A stretch of 35,744 bases of DNA from Bradyrhizobium sp. RD5-C2 (GTDB lineage Bacteria; Pseudomonadota; Alphaproteobacteria; Rhizobiales; Xanthobacteraceae). The position numbers were made by a program, and so were the translations under genes. Shown in pieces: positions 16,939 through 25,213 of the stretch. The notes under the pieces were generated by a model that had not been told where the DNA came from, did not search any database, and saw only the letters and a program-made list of their open reading frames with translations. Every line of letters begins with the position of its first letter. Position 1 is the stretch's first letter. The stretch is taken from positions 1-35,744 of the forward strand of contig NZ_BOVL01000019.1 in NCBI RefSeq assembly GCF_019972155.1. Reading direction: 5' to 3'.

Positions 16939-19002
16939 ATGGGCAAAGCCGAGGCAAAATCCGGATCGTCGAACAGGCCCTCACCGGCGAAGGCCAACTC
17001 GCCTCGGAAAACGAGCGCGACGCGCGACGATACCGAAGACAGCGACGCCGCACCGGGCGAGGCTGACGACAAATCCGAATTCGTCGAGATCATTGCCGAA
17101 GACGGCGACCATGTCGAACCGCCGCCGCCGGAAATCCTCGAGCCCAATCCCGAGCTGTCGCCCGAGGAAGCCGAACAAGCGCGCAAGGACTATTTGCTGA
17201 CGCGATTCTGGATCACCGCGCGCGGCTACTGGGGCCAGAACGGCGACCGGCTGGCGTGGCTGTTCACGATCGGCCTGCTGCTGCTGATCGTCGCCAATGT
17301 CGCCGTGCAGTACGGCATCAATGTCTGGAATCGCGCGATCTTCGATGCGATCGAAAAGCGGGATTCGGTCAGTGTCTTTCACCTGACCGCCATCTTCTTT
17401 CCGCTCGCGATTGGCAGCGTGCTGCTGGGCGTCGCCCAAGTGTTCGGCCGCATGGGCATTCAGCGGCGCTGGCGCGCCTGGCTGACCAACGCCGTCGTCT
17501 CGCGCTGGCTGGCGAACGGCCGCTACTACCAGCTCAATCTGGTCGACGGCGATCACAAGAATCCGGAATACCGCATCGCCGAGGATCTGCGGATCGCAAC
17601 CGACTCGCCGGTCGACTTCGTCGCCGGCGTGACGTCGGCGCTGCTGTCCGCCGTCACGTTCATCGTCGTGCTCTGGACGATCGGCGGCGCCTTGACGCTG
17701 ACGGTCGGCGGCTCCTCGGTCAGCATCCCGGGCTTCCTGGTCATCGCCGCGATCATCTATGCCGCGATCGCGTCCGGCTCGATCATGGCGATCGGGCGCC
17801 GCTTCGTGCAGATTTCCGAGGAGAAGAACCAGGCAGAGGCCGAATTCCGCTATGTGCTGACCCGCCTGCGCGAGAACGGCGAAAGCATCGCGCTGCTTGG
17901 CGGTGAGGCCGAGGAACGCGACGGCATCGACAAGACGTTCTCGAACGTGCTGCGGCAATGGGCGCGGCTCGCCAGGCAGCACATGCGCACGACGCTGGTG
18001 TCGCAGGGATCGAATCTCATTGCGCCGGTAGTGCCCTTGCTGCTGTGCGCACCAAAATTCCTCGAGGGCAGCATGACGCTCGGCCATGTGATGCAGGCAG
18101 CCTCCGCCTTCACCATCGTGCAGACCGCGTTCGGCTGGCTGGTCGACAACTATCCGCGGCTCGCCGACTGGAATGCATGCGCGCGGCGCATCGCCTCGTT
18201 GATGATGTCGCTCGACGGGCTTGAACGCGCCGAGACCGGTGATGGCTTCGGCCGCATCAAGCGCGGCGAGATCGGGGGCGAGGCCATGCTCAGCCTCAAC
18301 GACCTTTCCGTCACCCTCGACGACGGCACGGCCGTGGTCGGCGAGACCGAAGTCGCGATCGAGGCCGGAGAACGGCTGCTGGTCGCCGGCGAATCCGGGA
18401 CCGGCAAGAGCACACTGGTCCGCGCCATTGCCGGCTTGTGGCCCTGGGGCGGCGGCAGCGTCAGCCTGCATGCGGACCGCCGCCTGTTCATGCTGCCGCA
18501 AAAGCCCTACGTGCCCTCGGGCACGCTGCGGCGCGCAGTGGCCTATCCTGGCGCGGCGGAGGACTGGAACGTCGATGAGATCGGCGACGCCCTGCACAAG
18601 GTCGGCCTCGACCATCTCAAGGAGAAGATCGAGGACGACGCGCCATGGGACCAGACGCTGTCCGGCGGCGAGAAGCAACGGCTCGCCTTTGCCCGCCTGC
18701 TGCTGCACAGCCCCGACATCGTCGTGCTCGACGAGGCGACCTCGGCGCTCGACGAAAAGAGCCAGGACAAGATGATGGAAATGGTGACGACGGAATTGCC
18801 GAAGGCAACCATCGTCAGCGTCGCCCATCGCGTCGAGCTCGAAGCATTCCATAGCCGCAAGATCGTGCTGGAGCGCCGCAAGGGTGGTGCGAAGCTGGTC
18901 AGCGACGTCGACCTGATTCCGCGCAAGGGCAAGCGAAGGCTACTCGGACGCTTCCTGCGGCAGCGGCGAACCTCCGCCAAGGCGTCGGACAAGGCGGCAT
19001 AA
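16939..19002 (+). CDS. ABC transporter, fused permease and ATPase, YddA/SbmA-BacA-related
   Basis: 687 residues. Residues 1-85 are acidic, Pro-rich and probably disordered in the cytoplasm. The membrane domain (about 86-430) is of the ABC_membrane_2/SbmA-BacA type, with FWITARGYW at 90-98, six or so helices and the signature RRWRAWLTNAVVSRWL near 176-191. The ATPase domain (about 450-640) has Walker A GESGTGKST (484-492), LSGGE (574-578), Walker B IVVLDEA (594-600) and the switch His H630. Relatives include uncharacterised YddA proteins and BclA, which imports antimicrobial peptides in Bradyrhizobium nodules; I cannot say from sequence which group this is in. The ATG at 16939 is chosen, but a later start would only shorten the tail. 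Its stop is 29 bp from the preferred start of the methyltransferase gene. Confidence 0.88.
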   Translation: MGKAEAKSGSSNRPSPAKANSPRKTSATRDDTEDSDAAPGEADDKSEFVEIIAEDGDHVEPPPPEILEPNPELSPEEAEQARKDYLLTRFWITARGYWGQNGDRLAWLFTIGLLLLIVANVAVQYGINVWNRAIFDAIEKRDSVSVFHLTAIFFPLAIGSVLLGVAQVFGRMGIQRRWRAWLTNAVVSRWLANGRYYQLNLVDGDHKNPEYRIAEDLRIATDSPVDFVAGVTSALLSAVTFIVVLWTIGGALTLTVGGSSVSIPGFLVIAAIIYAAIASGSIMAIGRRFVQISEEKNQAEAEFRYVLTRLRENGESIALLGGEAEERDGIDKTFSNVLRQWARLARQHMRTTLVSQGSNLIAPVVPLLLCAPKFLEGSMTLGHVMQAASAFTIVQTAFGWLVDNYPRLADWNACARRIASLMMSLDGLERAETGDGFGRIKRGEIGGEAMLSLNDLSVTLDDGTAVVGETEVAIEAGERLLVAGESGTGKSTLVRAIAGLWPWGGGSVSLHADRRLFMLPQKPYVPSGTLRRAVAYPGAAEDWNVDEIGDALHKVGLDHLKEKIEDDAPWDQTLSGGEKQRLAFARLLLHSPDIVVLDEATSALDEKSQDKMMEMVTTELPKATIVSVAHRVELEAFHSRKIVLERRKGGAKLVSDVDLIPRKGKRRLLGRFLRQRRTSAKASDKAA

Positions 19003-19031
19003 CGGCGTTGGCGCTCCGATCAAAACCGGCT

Positions 19032-19889
19032 ATGCATGCCGCGCTTTCGATGAGGCCATGCGTGATCCCGAGCAACGACATTTCGCCGCCGCCGTTCGGC
19101 GCCCTGGCGCCCAATGCGGCGCAGGCCGCCATCATCCGGCTGGCGCATGGCTCGGGATTGAAGCGCGGCGCGTTCCGGCCCTGGCTGTCGCGGCTGGTCA
19201 ATCTGTTCGGTTCGGGTCCGCTTGATGTGACCTATCAGGGCGCATCGTTCCGTTTCTATCATCAGGCGAGCGCAACCGAGCGCGGTGCGCTGTTCAATCC
19301 CGACTACAATCTGGAAGAGCTCGCCTTCCTGCGGGCGCATGTCGGCGCCGGCGGCGCCTTCGTCGATCTCGGCGCCAATGTCGGCACCTATGCGCTCGCG
19401 CTGGCGCGCGATGTCGGGCCCAATGGCAAGGTGATCGCGATCGAGCCGCATCCGATGACGCATGCGCGGCTCAAATTCAACACGCAGGCTTCCGGCTATC
19501 CGCAGGTGCGCCTGGTTGCAGCCGCCGCAGGTCCGACCGATGGCGAGTTGATGATCGAGACCGACGGCGACAATCTCGGCGCCAGCCACATCGTCACCGG
19601 CACACCCACGGGCAAGGCGTTCAAGGTGCCGTCGTTGCGGCTGCAACGCATCCTCGACGAGGCCGGCGCGACCAGTGTCGATGCGCTGAAGATCGACGTC
19701 GAGGGCTTCGAGGACCGCGTGCTCACCGGCTTCTTCCGTGACGCCCCGGAACGCTTGTGGCCCCGCGCGGTCGTGATCGAGCATCTGTCAAAGGACGAAT
19801 GGACCGACGACTGCATTGCGGACATGCACACGCGCGGTTACGTCGATCAAGGCCGGACGCGAAGCAACACGCTGCTGGTGCGTGGTTGA
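19032..19889 (+). CDS. FkbM-family methyltransferase
   Basis: About 285 residues. The S-adenosylmethionine-binding Rossmann fold starts near residue 105 with FVDLGANVGTYALALA, followed by VIAIEPHP and the late motif ALKIDVEGFEDRVL; these three blocks define the FkbM family. Such enzymes usually methylate hydroxyl groups on sugars or other small molecules. The start is uncertain: the frame opens with TTG at 19008, and ATG codons lie at 19032 and 19050; I prefer 19032. It follows the ABC transporter closely on the same strand and is probably in its operon, which could mean a shared envelope or peptide-related role (inference). Confidence 0.85.
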   Translation: MHAALSMRPCVIPSNDISPPPFGALAPNAAQAAIIRLAHGSGLKRGAFRPWLSRLVNLFGSGPLDVTYQGASFRFYHQASATERGALFNPDYNLEELAFLRAHVGAGGAFVDLGANVGTYALALARDVGPNGKVIAIEPHPMTHARLKFNTQASGYPQVRLVAAAAGPTDGELMIETDGDNLGASHIVTGTPTGKAFKVPSLRLQRILDEAGATSVDALKIDVEGFEDRVLTGFFRDAPERLWPRAVVIEHLSKDEWTDDCIADMHTRGYVDQGRTRSNTLLVRG

Positions 19890-19915
19890 GATGCAGCCGC
19901 GTCGGAGATCTGCTC

Positions 19916-20017
19916 CCTCTCCCGCTTGCGGGGGAGGGCCGGGGTGGGGGTGCATCCGCGAGACATATCGTGGAAAGAGCCCCCGCCCGGATTGCATCTT
20001 CCCGCAAGCGGGAGAGG
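19916..20017. repeat. extragenic palindromic element with 17-bp inverted ends
   Basis: The arms 19916-19932 and 20001-20017 are perfect inverted copies, and each arm contains its own palindrome (CCCGCTTGCGGG and CCCGCAAGCGGG). GGCCGGGGTGGGGGTGCATC follows the left arm. The sequence type is a common intergenic repeat in bradyrhizobia (memory). It sits between the FkbM gene and the VOC gene and may end transcription of the upstream operon. Confidence 0.7.
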
Positions 20018-20066
20018 TGCAGCCAGACTGCGGATGCAATGTCCGCAACAACAAGGGAAGCTCGTA

Positions 20067-20453
20067 ATGATCGACCATATCGGCTTTTCGGTCTCCGACT
20101 ACGAACGCGCGAAGGCGTTCTACCAGACGGCGCTTGCGCCGCTTGGCTATGGCCTGATCATGGAAGTGCCCGCGGAAGTGACCGGGCACGCACCTGCGGC
20201 GGGCTTCGGCGCCGACGGCAAGCCGGATTTCTGGATCGGCGGCGAAGGCGCGATGAACAAGCCGGTGCATATCGCGATCACGGCCAAGGACCGCGCCACC
20301 GTCGACGCCTTCTACAAGGCCGCGATGGCGGCCGGCGGCCGCGACAACGGCGCGCCCGGCATTCGCGCGCATTATCATCCAAACTATTACGGCGCGTTCG
20401 TGCTCGATCCCGACGGCCACAACATCGAGGCGGTCTGCCACACGCCCGGATAA
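20067..20453 (+). CDS. VOC-fold (glyoxalase/bleomycin-resistance/dioxygenase) family protein
   Basis: 128 residues, one vicinal-oxygen-chelate module pair. MIDHIGFSVSDYERAKAFYQTAL at the N-terminus, HIAITAKDRATVDAFYKAAM in the middle and YYGAFVLDPDGHNIEAVCH at the end are the typical strands and helices. H4, H74 and E122 are candidate metal ligands. The frame is open upstream into the repeat, but the ATG at 20067, with AAGGGAAG upstream, gives the canonical start. The substrate is not predictable; members include lyases, dioxygenases and antibiotic-binding proteins. Confidence 0.88.
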   Translation: MIDHIGFSVSDYERAKAFYQTALAPLGYGLIMEVPAEVTGHAPAAGFGADGKPDFWIGGEGAMNKPVHIAITAKDRATVDAFYKAAMAAGGRDNGAPGIRAHYHPNYYGAFVLDPDGHNIEAVCHTPG

Positions 20454-20558
20454 CGCGCACAGGAACGGCGCAGCGCGCGATTCGTTGTCGCTTCGAAATT
20501 CGATGGAGCGATCGATGCGCGCGATGCGACCTGACATCAGCAACAGGGTCTCGATCTA

Positions 20559-20792
20559 ATGTCAATCGATCCCCCCGAGATTCCGCCGGCGACGCCGGGC
20601 ACGCCGAGCGAACCGCCGCCGGGAATTCCGCCCGGCAATCCGCAGCCGGAGATTCCACCGCCGGTGCGCGAGCCCGGCGCGCCGCCGCGACCGGACGAGC
20701 TGCCGGGCAAGACACCAGACGAATCACCGGTGCGCGGACCGCCTGGACCGAGCGGCCCGCCACCTGCGACAGATCGACCCGCCGTCCGGTGA
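20559..20792 (+). CDS. small proline-rich protein
   Basis: 77 residues, about 40 percent proline, no signal peptide and no hydrophobic segment. It starts MSIDPPEIPPATPG and repeats PPEIPP/PGNPxPEIPP-like units. From memory, bradyrhizobial genomes carry short acidic Pro-rich proteins of this kind; I know of no function. The ATG at 20559 lacks a strong ribosome site, so it could also be a chance frame in G+C-rich DNA, but the opening and the regular PEIPP units argue for a gene. Confidence 0.5.
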   Translation: MSIDPPEIPPATPGTPSEPPPGIPPGNPQPEIPPPVREPGAPPRPDELPGKTPDESPVRGPPGPSGPPPATDRPAVR

Positions 20793-20858
20793 TTCGCCGC
20801 AGCGCCACAGTTCCACATCGATTGCGAGTGTGTCCGAGCGTTTCTTCTGAACACGCGG

Positions 20859-20888
20859 TGAACAAGCACACATGCAACCCGTTATAAT
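20859..20888 (+). promoter_or_regulatory. candidate sigma-70 promoter of the ompA-family gene
   Basis: TGAACA (20859-20864), an 18-bp spacer and a consensus TATAAT (20883-20888), in a locally AT-richer stretch about 140 bp before the ATG at 21028. The -10 is perfect and the -35 matches at four of six positions. Rare in a sequence this G+C-rich, so the call is reasonable but unproven. Confidence 0.45.
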
Positions 20889-21027
20889 GTCGAAATAAAC
20901 TTCGCCGATGATTCGGCGCTCGCCACAATCCGGCCTAACGGCTGGCAATTCATCGTCCTGCCGAATTGTTCGGTTCTGACTTCCTTTCCTTCCTGCCCAG
21001 ACTTTTCCGCCCGGGGACTCCAAGACC

Positions 21028-23289
21028 ATGACAAAGCTTCGTCTCGTGCTGCTTGCCACGACTGCGCTGACGGTGATGCAGTTCGCCACCTCAGCGTCGC
21101 ACGCACAAACTTCGCCGCTGGTCGTCGCACAGGCGCAGCCAAAGGAAGAGCTCGGGCCTGACGGAAAGCCGAAGCCCCGGCCCGCGCCGGGCGCTCCCGC
21201 GCATCCGGCTCCGCCCGCCGCCGCGCCGCATCCGCAGGCGCCACCTCCGGCAGCCGCCCCGCATCCGCAAGCGCCGCCGCCCGCCGCACCCGCGCGTCCC
21301 ACCCCGCCACCTCCGCCACCGGCCGCTGCTCCGCCGCATCCGACGCCGCCGGCTCCGCCCGCAGCCGCGCCTGCACGCCCCGCTCCGCCTCCGCCGCCCG
21401 CGGCCGCGCCCGCACACCCGGCTCCGCCGGCAGCCCCCGCACGGCCCGAACCGCCTGCCGCGCGCCCGGCTCCGCCTCCGCCGGCAGCCGCGCCTGTGCG
21501 ACCCGAGCCGCCTGCCGCCAAGCCGGCAACGCCGCCGCCCGCGGCTGCACCCGCACATCCGACACCGCCGCCGCCTCCACCGCCGCCCGCCGCAGCGCCG
21601 CAACGTCCGGTTACGCCGCCGCCCGGCGCCGGACCTGCGCGCACTCCGCCGACACCGGCGCCAAGTGCCGCACCAAGCGCCGCACCGGCAGCACCGGGTG
21701 CCGCTCCCGCGGCACGTCCCGGCACGCCGCCCGCGGCTGCAACGCCGACGCCTGCAACCCCCGGAGCTCCGACAACGGCACCGGCCGAGCGCCGGCCTGG
21801 CGATCGGCCTGGTGGTGAACGTCCTGGCGGTGCCAAGCAACCGCCGGGTACACCGCCCACGACTTCGCCCGGCGCGACGTCGCCGACAACGCCTGCGCCT
21901 TCGACAACAACGACGCCTCCCGCCGCTGGCGGACAGCCGCCGGTACGGCCTGGCACCCCCGGCACCCCGCCCGCCGCGACCACGCCTCCGGGCGCGACGC
22001 CGACGCCACCGGCGCCGGGACAGCAGGGACGTCCGGCCACACCGCCCGGAACGCCTCCGGCCCCAGGTGCCGCAATGGGCGCTCCCGGCGCAGCACCGGC
22101 TCCAGCCGTTGCGCCCGGCGTATCACCAGCCCAGGGAGCCGCGATGGGCGCGCCCGCGGCACGTCCGGCCGGCCCCTCGGCGCCGGGTGTCGTCCCCGGC
22201 TCGGCGGCCGCAACGCCCCCGCCCGGCCAGGCGCAATACGCCCCGCCGACGGTCTCGTCCGCGTTCCGGGCCGCGCCAACAGTCACGGCGCCGCTTCCGC
22301 CGCCTCCGCGACGTGACAACATCTCGCCACTCGCGATCGGCGCCGCTGTCGGCGTGGGCGTGGTCGCCGGTGCGATCATCGGCGGGACCATCGCCGACCT
22401 GCACAACCAGCGGCAGGAGGTCGTCGAAGGCGGCCGCACCATCTACACCGAGCCGGACCGCATCATCATCCGCGATCCGGGCGGGCAGGCCTATGTGCGT
22501 GGCGACGACGTCTATCGCTTCCGCTATGGCGCGCGTGACATCCGCACCGAGACGATCGGCGGAGAGACTCGCACCATCGTGGTTCGTCCCGACGGCAGCG
22601 AGATCATCACGGTGGTCGGTCCCGATGGCCAGATGCTGCGCCGGATCCGCAGGGACCAGGGCGGACGTGAGCTCGTCATCATCGACAACAGCTATCGCGA
22701 TCCGGGCGCGGTCGGCGGCTTCTATGTCGACCTGCCTCCGCCGGTGGTCCGCATCCCCTATGATCGCTACATCGTCGAGTCCGATAGCGCGGCGCCGGAC
22801 GTGATCTACGACACCATGGAGGCGCCGCCGGTGGACCGGATCGCGCGACGCTATACGCTCGACGAGATCCGCTACAGCCCGAACGTCCGCATGCTGATGC
22901 CGTCGATCGACGTCAACAGTATCAACTTCGACTCCGGCTCCTGGCAGATTCCGCCGGATCAGGTGGCGAAGCTGCAGGCGATCGCCGACGGCCTCAACCG
23001 GGCCATCCAGCGCAACCCGCGCGAGGTGTTCCTGATCGAAGGCCACACGGATGCGACCGGCAACGACACCGACAATCTGTCGCTGTCCGACCGCCGTGCG
23101 CAATCCGCTGCCGAGTTGCTGACGCAGCAGTTCGGCGTGCCGGCGGAGAACCTGACCTCGCAGGGTTACGGCTCGCAGTACTTGAAGGAGCAGACCGACG
23201 GACCCAGCCGCATCAACCGGCGCGTCACCGTCCGCCGCATCACCCCGCTGCTCAACGGCGGCACCGCCTCCGCAGCGCCGCCGCGCTGA
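21028..23289 (+). CDS. OmpA-family protein with long Pro/Ala-rich region
   Basis: 753 residues, exported. The signal peptide covers 1-26 (cleavage after SHA). A low-complexity region of about 48-428 is mainly Pro and Ala with repeated PAAAPxxPxPPP units. It is followed by a glycine-rich hydrophobic stretch (about 434-455, GAAVGVGVVAGAIIGG), a beta-rich domain (about 460-620, with YTEPDRIIIRD, RTETIGGETRTIVVRPDG and VGPDGQMLRRIRRD), and the OmpA C-terminal peptidoglycan-binding domain (about 630-745, INFDSGSW, EGHTDATG at 671-678 and LSDRRAQSAAELL). It probably links an envelope structure to peptidoglycan across the periplasm. GGGGA precedes the ATG. A promoter candidate and a strong terminator bracket it, so it is probably monocistronic. 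Confidence 0.9.
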   Translation: MTKLRLVLLATTALTVMQFATSASHAQTSPLVVAQAQPKEELGPDGKPKPRPAPGAPAHPAPPAAAPHPQAPPPAAAPHPQAPPPAAPARPTPPPPPPAAAPPHPTPPAPPAAAPARPAPPPPPAAAPAHPAPPAAPARPEPPAARPAPPPPAAAPVRPEPPAAKPATPPPAAAPAHPTPPPPPPPPAAAPQRPVTPPPGAGPARTPPTPAPSAAPSAAPAAPGAAPAARPGTPPAAATPTPATPGAPTTAPAERRPGDRPGGERPGGAKQPPGTPPTTSPGATSPTTPAPSTTTTPPAAGGQPPVRPGTPGTPPAATTPPGATPTPPAPGQQGRPATPPGTPPAPGAAMGAPGAAPAPAVAPGVSPAQGAAMGAPAARPAGPSAPGVVPGSAAATPPPGQAQYAPPTVSSAFRAAPTVTAPLPPPPRRDNISPLAIGAAVGVGVVAGAIIGGTIADLHNQRQEVVEGGRTIYTEPDRIIIRDPGGQAYVRGDDVYRFRYGARDIRTETIGGETRTIVVRPDGSEIITVVGPDGQMLRRIRRDQGGRELVIIDNSYRDPGAVGGFYVDLPPPVVRIPYDRYIVESDSAAPDVIYDTMEAPPVDRIARRYTLDEIRYSPNVRMLMPSIDVNSINFDSGSWQIPPDQVAKLQAIADGLNRAIQRNPREVFLIEGHTDATGNDTDNLSLSDRRAQSAAELLTQQFGVPAENLTSQGYGSQYLKEQTDGPSRINRRVTVRRITPLLNGGTASAAPPR
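21169..22311 (+). repeat. imperfect Pro/Ala-coding repeat tract inside the OmpA-family gene
   Basis: About 1.14 kb made of imperfect units coding for PAAAPAHPAPPP-like segments, later changing to Gly/Thr/Pro-rich GTPPAATTP-like units. The codons are almost all GCN and CCN, so the DNA is very rich in C on this strand. Length variation between strains would be expected. Confidence 0.75.
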
Positions 23290-23310
23290 ACCGGCGAGCA
23301 TCGCGATACG

Positions 23311-23344
23311 AAATGGCCGGGAGCGATCCCGGCCATTTTTGTTT
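23311..23344 (+). terminator. intrinsic terminator of the OmpA-family gene
   Basis: AAATGGCCGGG (23311-23321) pairs perfectly with CCCGGCCATTT (23328-23338) across a 6-nt loop, followed by TTGTTT. It lies 21 bp after the stop codon. The AAA on the other side gives a weaker U-tract for the opposite strand, so it may also serve the convergent phosphatase gene, which ends at 23351. Confidence 0.88.
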
Positions 23345-23350
23345 GGTGCG

Positions 23351-25105
23351 TTATCTCCCCGCCCCCAGCCCCAGCGCGTCGACCATCACGCGAAACACTT
23401 CGGTGTTGTCCATCGAGCCGTGGACGCGCTCGCTGCCCGGCCCGGTCGCGGTGAGGATGACATCCTCGCCGGAATGCACGCTGGCGCCGATCATCGCCGG
23501 CAGGTTGCCGAAGCGCAGCGCGACGCCGGGAACGTCCTTGTATTTGTCGTTGGCCTTGAAGGTGTCGGGCTGATCGCCCTTCACGGTCGGCTCGTTCGGA
23601 TCGTCGAGCTTCGGGCGGAACGTCTCGTAATGGTCCGGCAGGCTGGCCGAGAAGATCGCGAGCCGCCGGCTGACATCGACGCGTGACGGATAACCCTCCG
23701 CGTCGGGCGCCGGGTAGTTCGGGAAGCCGGCCTTGTCGTAGACGCCGACGCGCTCGCGCAGCGGCACGTTGGGTACAGCAGTCATGTCGTCATTGATCGT
23801 GCCGACCAGGCTGTTCGGATGGTTGTGGTCGGCGACGACCAGGATCAGCGTGTCGTCGTTGCGCGCCTTGGCCCAGTCCGTCGCCAGCCGCACCGCATTG
23901 TCGAGCATGATGGTGTCATAGACCGCGCGCTCCATGTCGAGCAGATGGGCGTATTTGTCGATCAGGCCGGACTCGACCATCAGGAAGAAACCAGACTCGT
24001 GCTTCGACAGAACCGTGAGCGCCGCCTGGACCTGTTCGGTCAGGTCGGGCTGCTCGGGGAATTTCTTGACGCCGCCGCCCTTGAGAAATTTGCGGTCGAG
24101 CACGCCGTCCATGTTGCCGGTGGCGAACAAGCCGAGCAACTGCCGCGTCGCCGGCCGTGCGGCGAGCGCATTGAGCTCGCTTGCGGTGGTGGCGACCGGA
24201 TAGCCGGCGTCGCGGAAACGCGCGAGATAGTCGATGTCATCCTTGCGTTTCGATCCCGCGGCGGATTGCGGCAGGAAGTTCGCGGCGCCGCCGCCCATCA
24301 GCACGTCCGGCTTCGCGCCGAAATATTGCGCGACGATCGCATCATAGGCGGCGCGGCGGCGGGTATGCGCGACCATCGCCGCTGGGGTCGCGTCCTCGAC
24401 CTCGGTGTTGGTGACGATGCCGACGGCGAGCCCGGCCCGCTTGGCAAGGCTCGCGATGGTCTCGACCCTGGGGTCGTCGAGCGGATCGGGCGTGCGATCG
24501 GCATACACACCGAGCGCATTGACCGCGGCCTTGTGGCCGGTGGCGTAGGCGCTCGCGGCATTCGCCGAGTCGGTGATGATCGAATCCGAGCCTGCGGTCG
24601 CCACCAGCGCCATGTGCGGCATGTCGTCGATGGCGAGCTTGCCGCGGCTCTTGCCTTCCACGATTCCCTTGGAGAGGATTCGCGCCGCGACGCGATGCGC
24701 CGGCGACATCCCGTCGCCGATGAACAGGATCACGTTCTTCGCCTTGCGCGGCCCGGTGTCGTAGACGGTCCAGGTCACCGTGCGGCCCTGCGTGCCGTCG
24801 CTGACTTCGACGGTGACCGGGCCGGGCTTGGCGATCGAGACGTCGCGCATCAGCAACGCCGACTGGTCCCGGCCCGCTTCACGCACGGTGAACGTGCCGG
24901 CCTGACCGAACACCGCGGCATAGTCCGCGCCGTTCAGCGTCACCTTCAGCCGGGCTTGATCGACGACGCCGGGAAGTTCGACCTTGAAGTCGAACTTGGC
25001 GCCGACGAGGATATCGGCGCGATCGATCGGATAGATGGTCTGGGCGAGCGCCGACGCTGCCGACAACACCAGCGTGACGGCCACGCCGGCCAATGACTTG
25101 ATCAT
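23351..25105 (-). CDS. secreted alkaline phosphatase, PhoA type
   Basis: 584 residues. Signal peptide 1-21 (SAASALA) for export to the periplasm. A beta-rich N-terminal domain of about 95 residues (25-118) comes before the catalytic domain and is absent from E. coli PhoA (471). Catalytic features are the metal-binding FIGDGM (128-133, D131), the nucleophile in D179-S180-A181 (TDSANAASAYATG), VESGLIDKYAH with acidic metal ligands, VADHNH and SVHSGEDV with histidine ligands. It releases phosphate from esters using zinc and magnesium. The frame is open a little upstream, but the ATG at 25103-25105 gives a clean signal peptide and has GGGGCGGAG upstream. No PHO box is obvious in the 108-bp gap. 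Confidence 0.93.
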   Translation of the reverse strand: MIKSLAGVAVTLVLSAASALAQTIYPIDRADILVGAKFDFKVELPGVVDQARLKVTLNGADYAAVFGQAGTFTVREAGRDQSALLMRDVSIAKPGPVTVEVSDGTQGRTVTWTVYDTGPRKAKNVILFIGDGMSPAHRVAARILSKGIVEGKSRGKLAIDDMPHMALVATAGSDSIITDSANAASAYATGHKAAVNALGVYADRTPDPLDDPRVETIASLAKRAGLAVGIVTNTEVEDATPAAMVAHTRRRAAYDAIVAQYFGAKPDVLMGGGAANFLPQSAAGSKRKDDIDYLARFRDAGYPVATTASELNALAARPATRQLLGLFATGNMDGVLDRKFLKGGGVKKFPEQPDLTEQVQAALTVLSKHESGFFLMVESGLIDKYAHLLDMERAVYDTIMLDNAVRLATDWAKARNDDTLILVVADHNHPNSLVGTINDDMTAVPNVPLRERVGVYDKAGFPNYPAPDAEGYPSRVDVSRRLAIFSASLPDHYETFRPKLDDPNEPTVKGDQPDTFKANDKYKDVPGVALRFGNLPAMIGASVHSGEDVILTATGPGSERVHGSMDNTEVFRVMVDALGLGAGR

Positions 25106-25213
25106 GATCGATGCTCCGCCCCTTGCGCACAATGCGCGCCGGGGCGGAGGCTAGCGGCGGCGGATGACGCCGCAATGAGCCGGCGCCGGGACGTATTGCC
25201 GCAAGCGCGGGGG

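Noticed and set aside
19008..19031. TTG start at 19008 for the FkbM gene
   Set aside because: It is only 5 bp after the transporter stop with no clear ribosome site. It cannot be excluded, but the ATG at 19032 is preferred.
21169..22311. Possible CRISPR or satellite array in the OmpA-family gene
   Set aside because: The period is irregular, the tract is in frame and codes for a Pro/Ala-rich segment of a secreted protein.
20724..22442. 572-codon Gly/Ala-rich frame on the minus strand opposite the OmpA-family gene, looking like a PE-PGRS or silk-type protein
   Set aside because: It is the reverse complement of Pro/Ala codons. The plus strand has a signal peptide, promoter, terminator and an OmpA domain.
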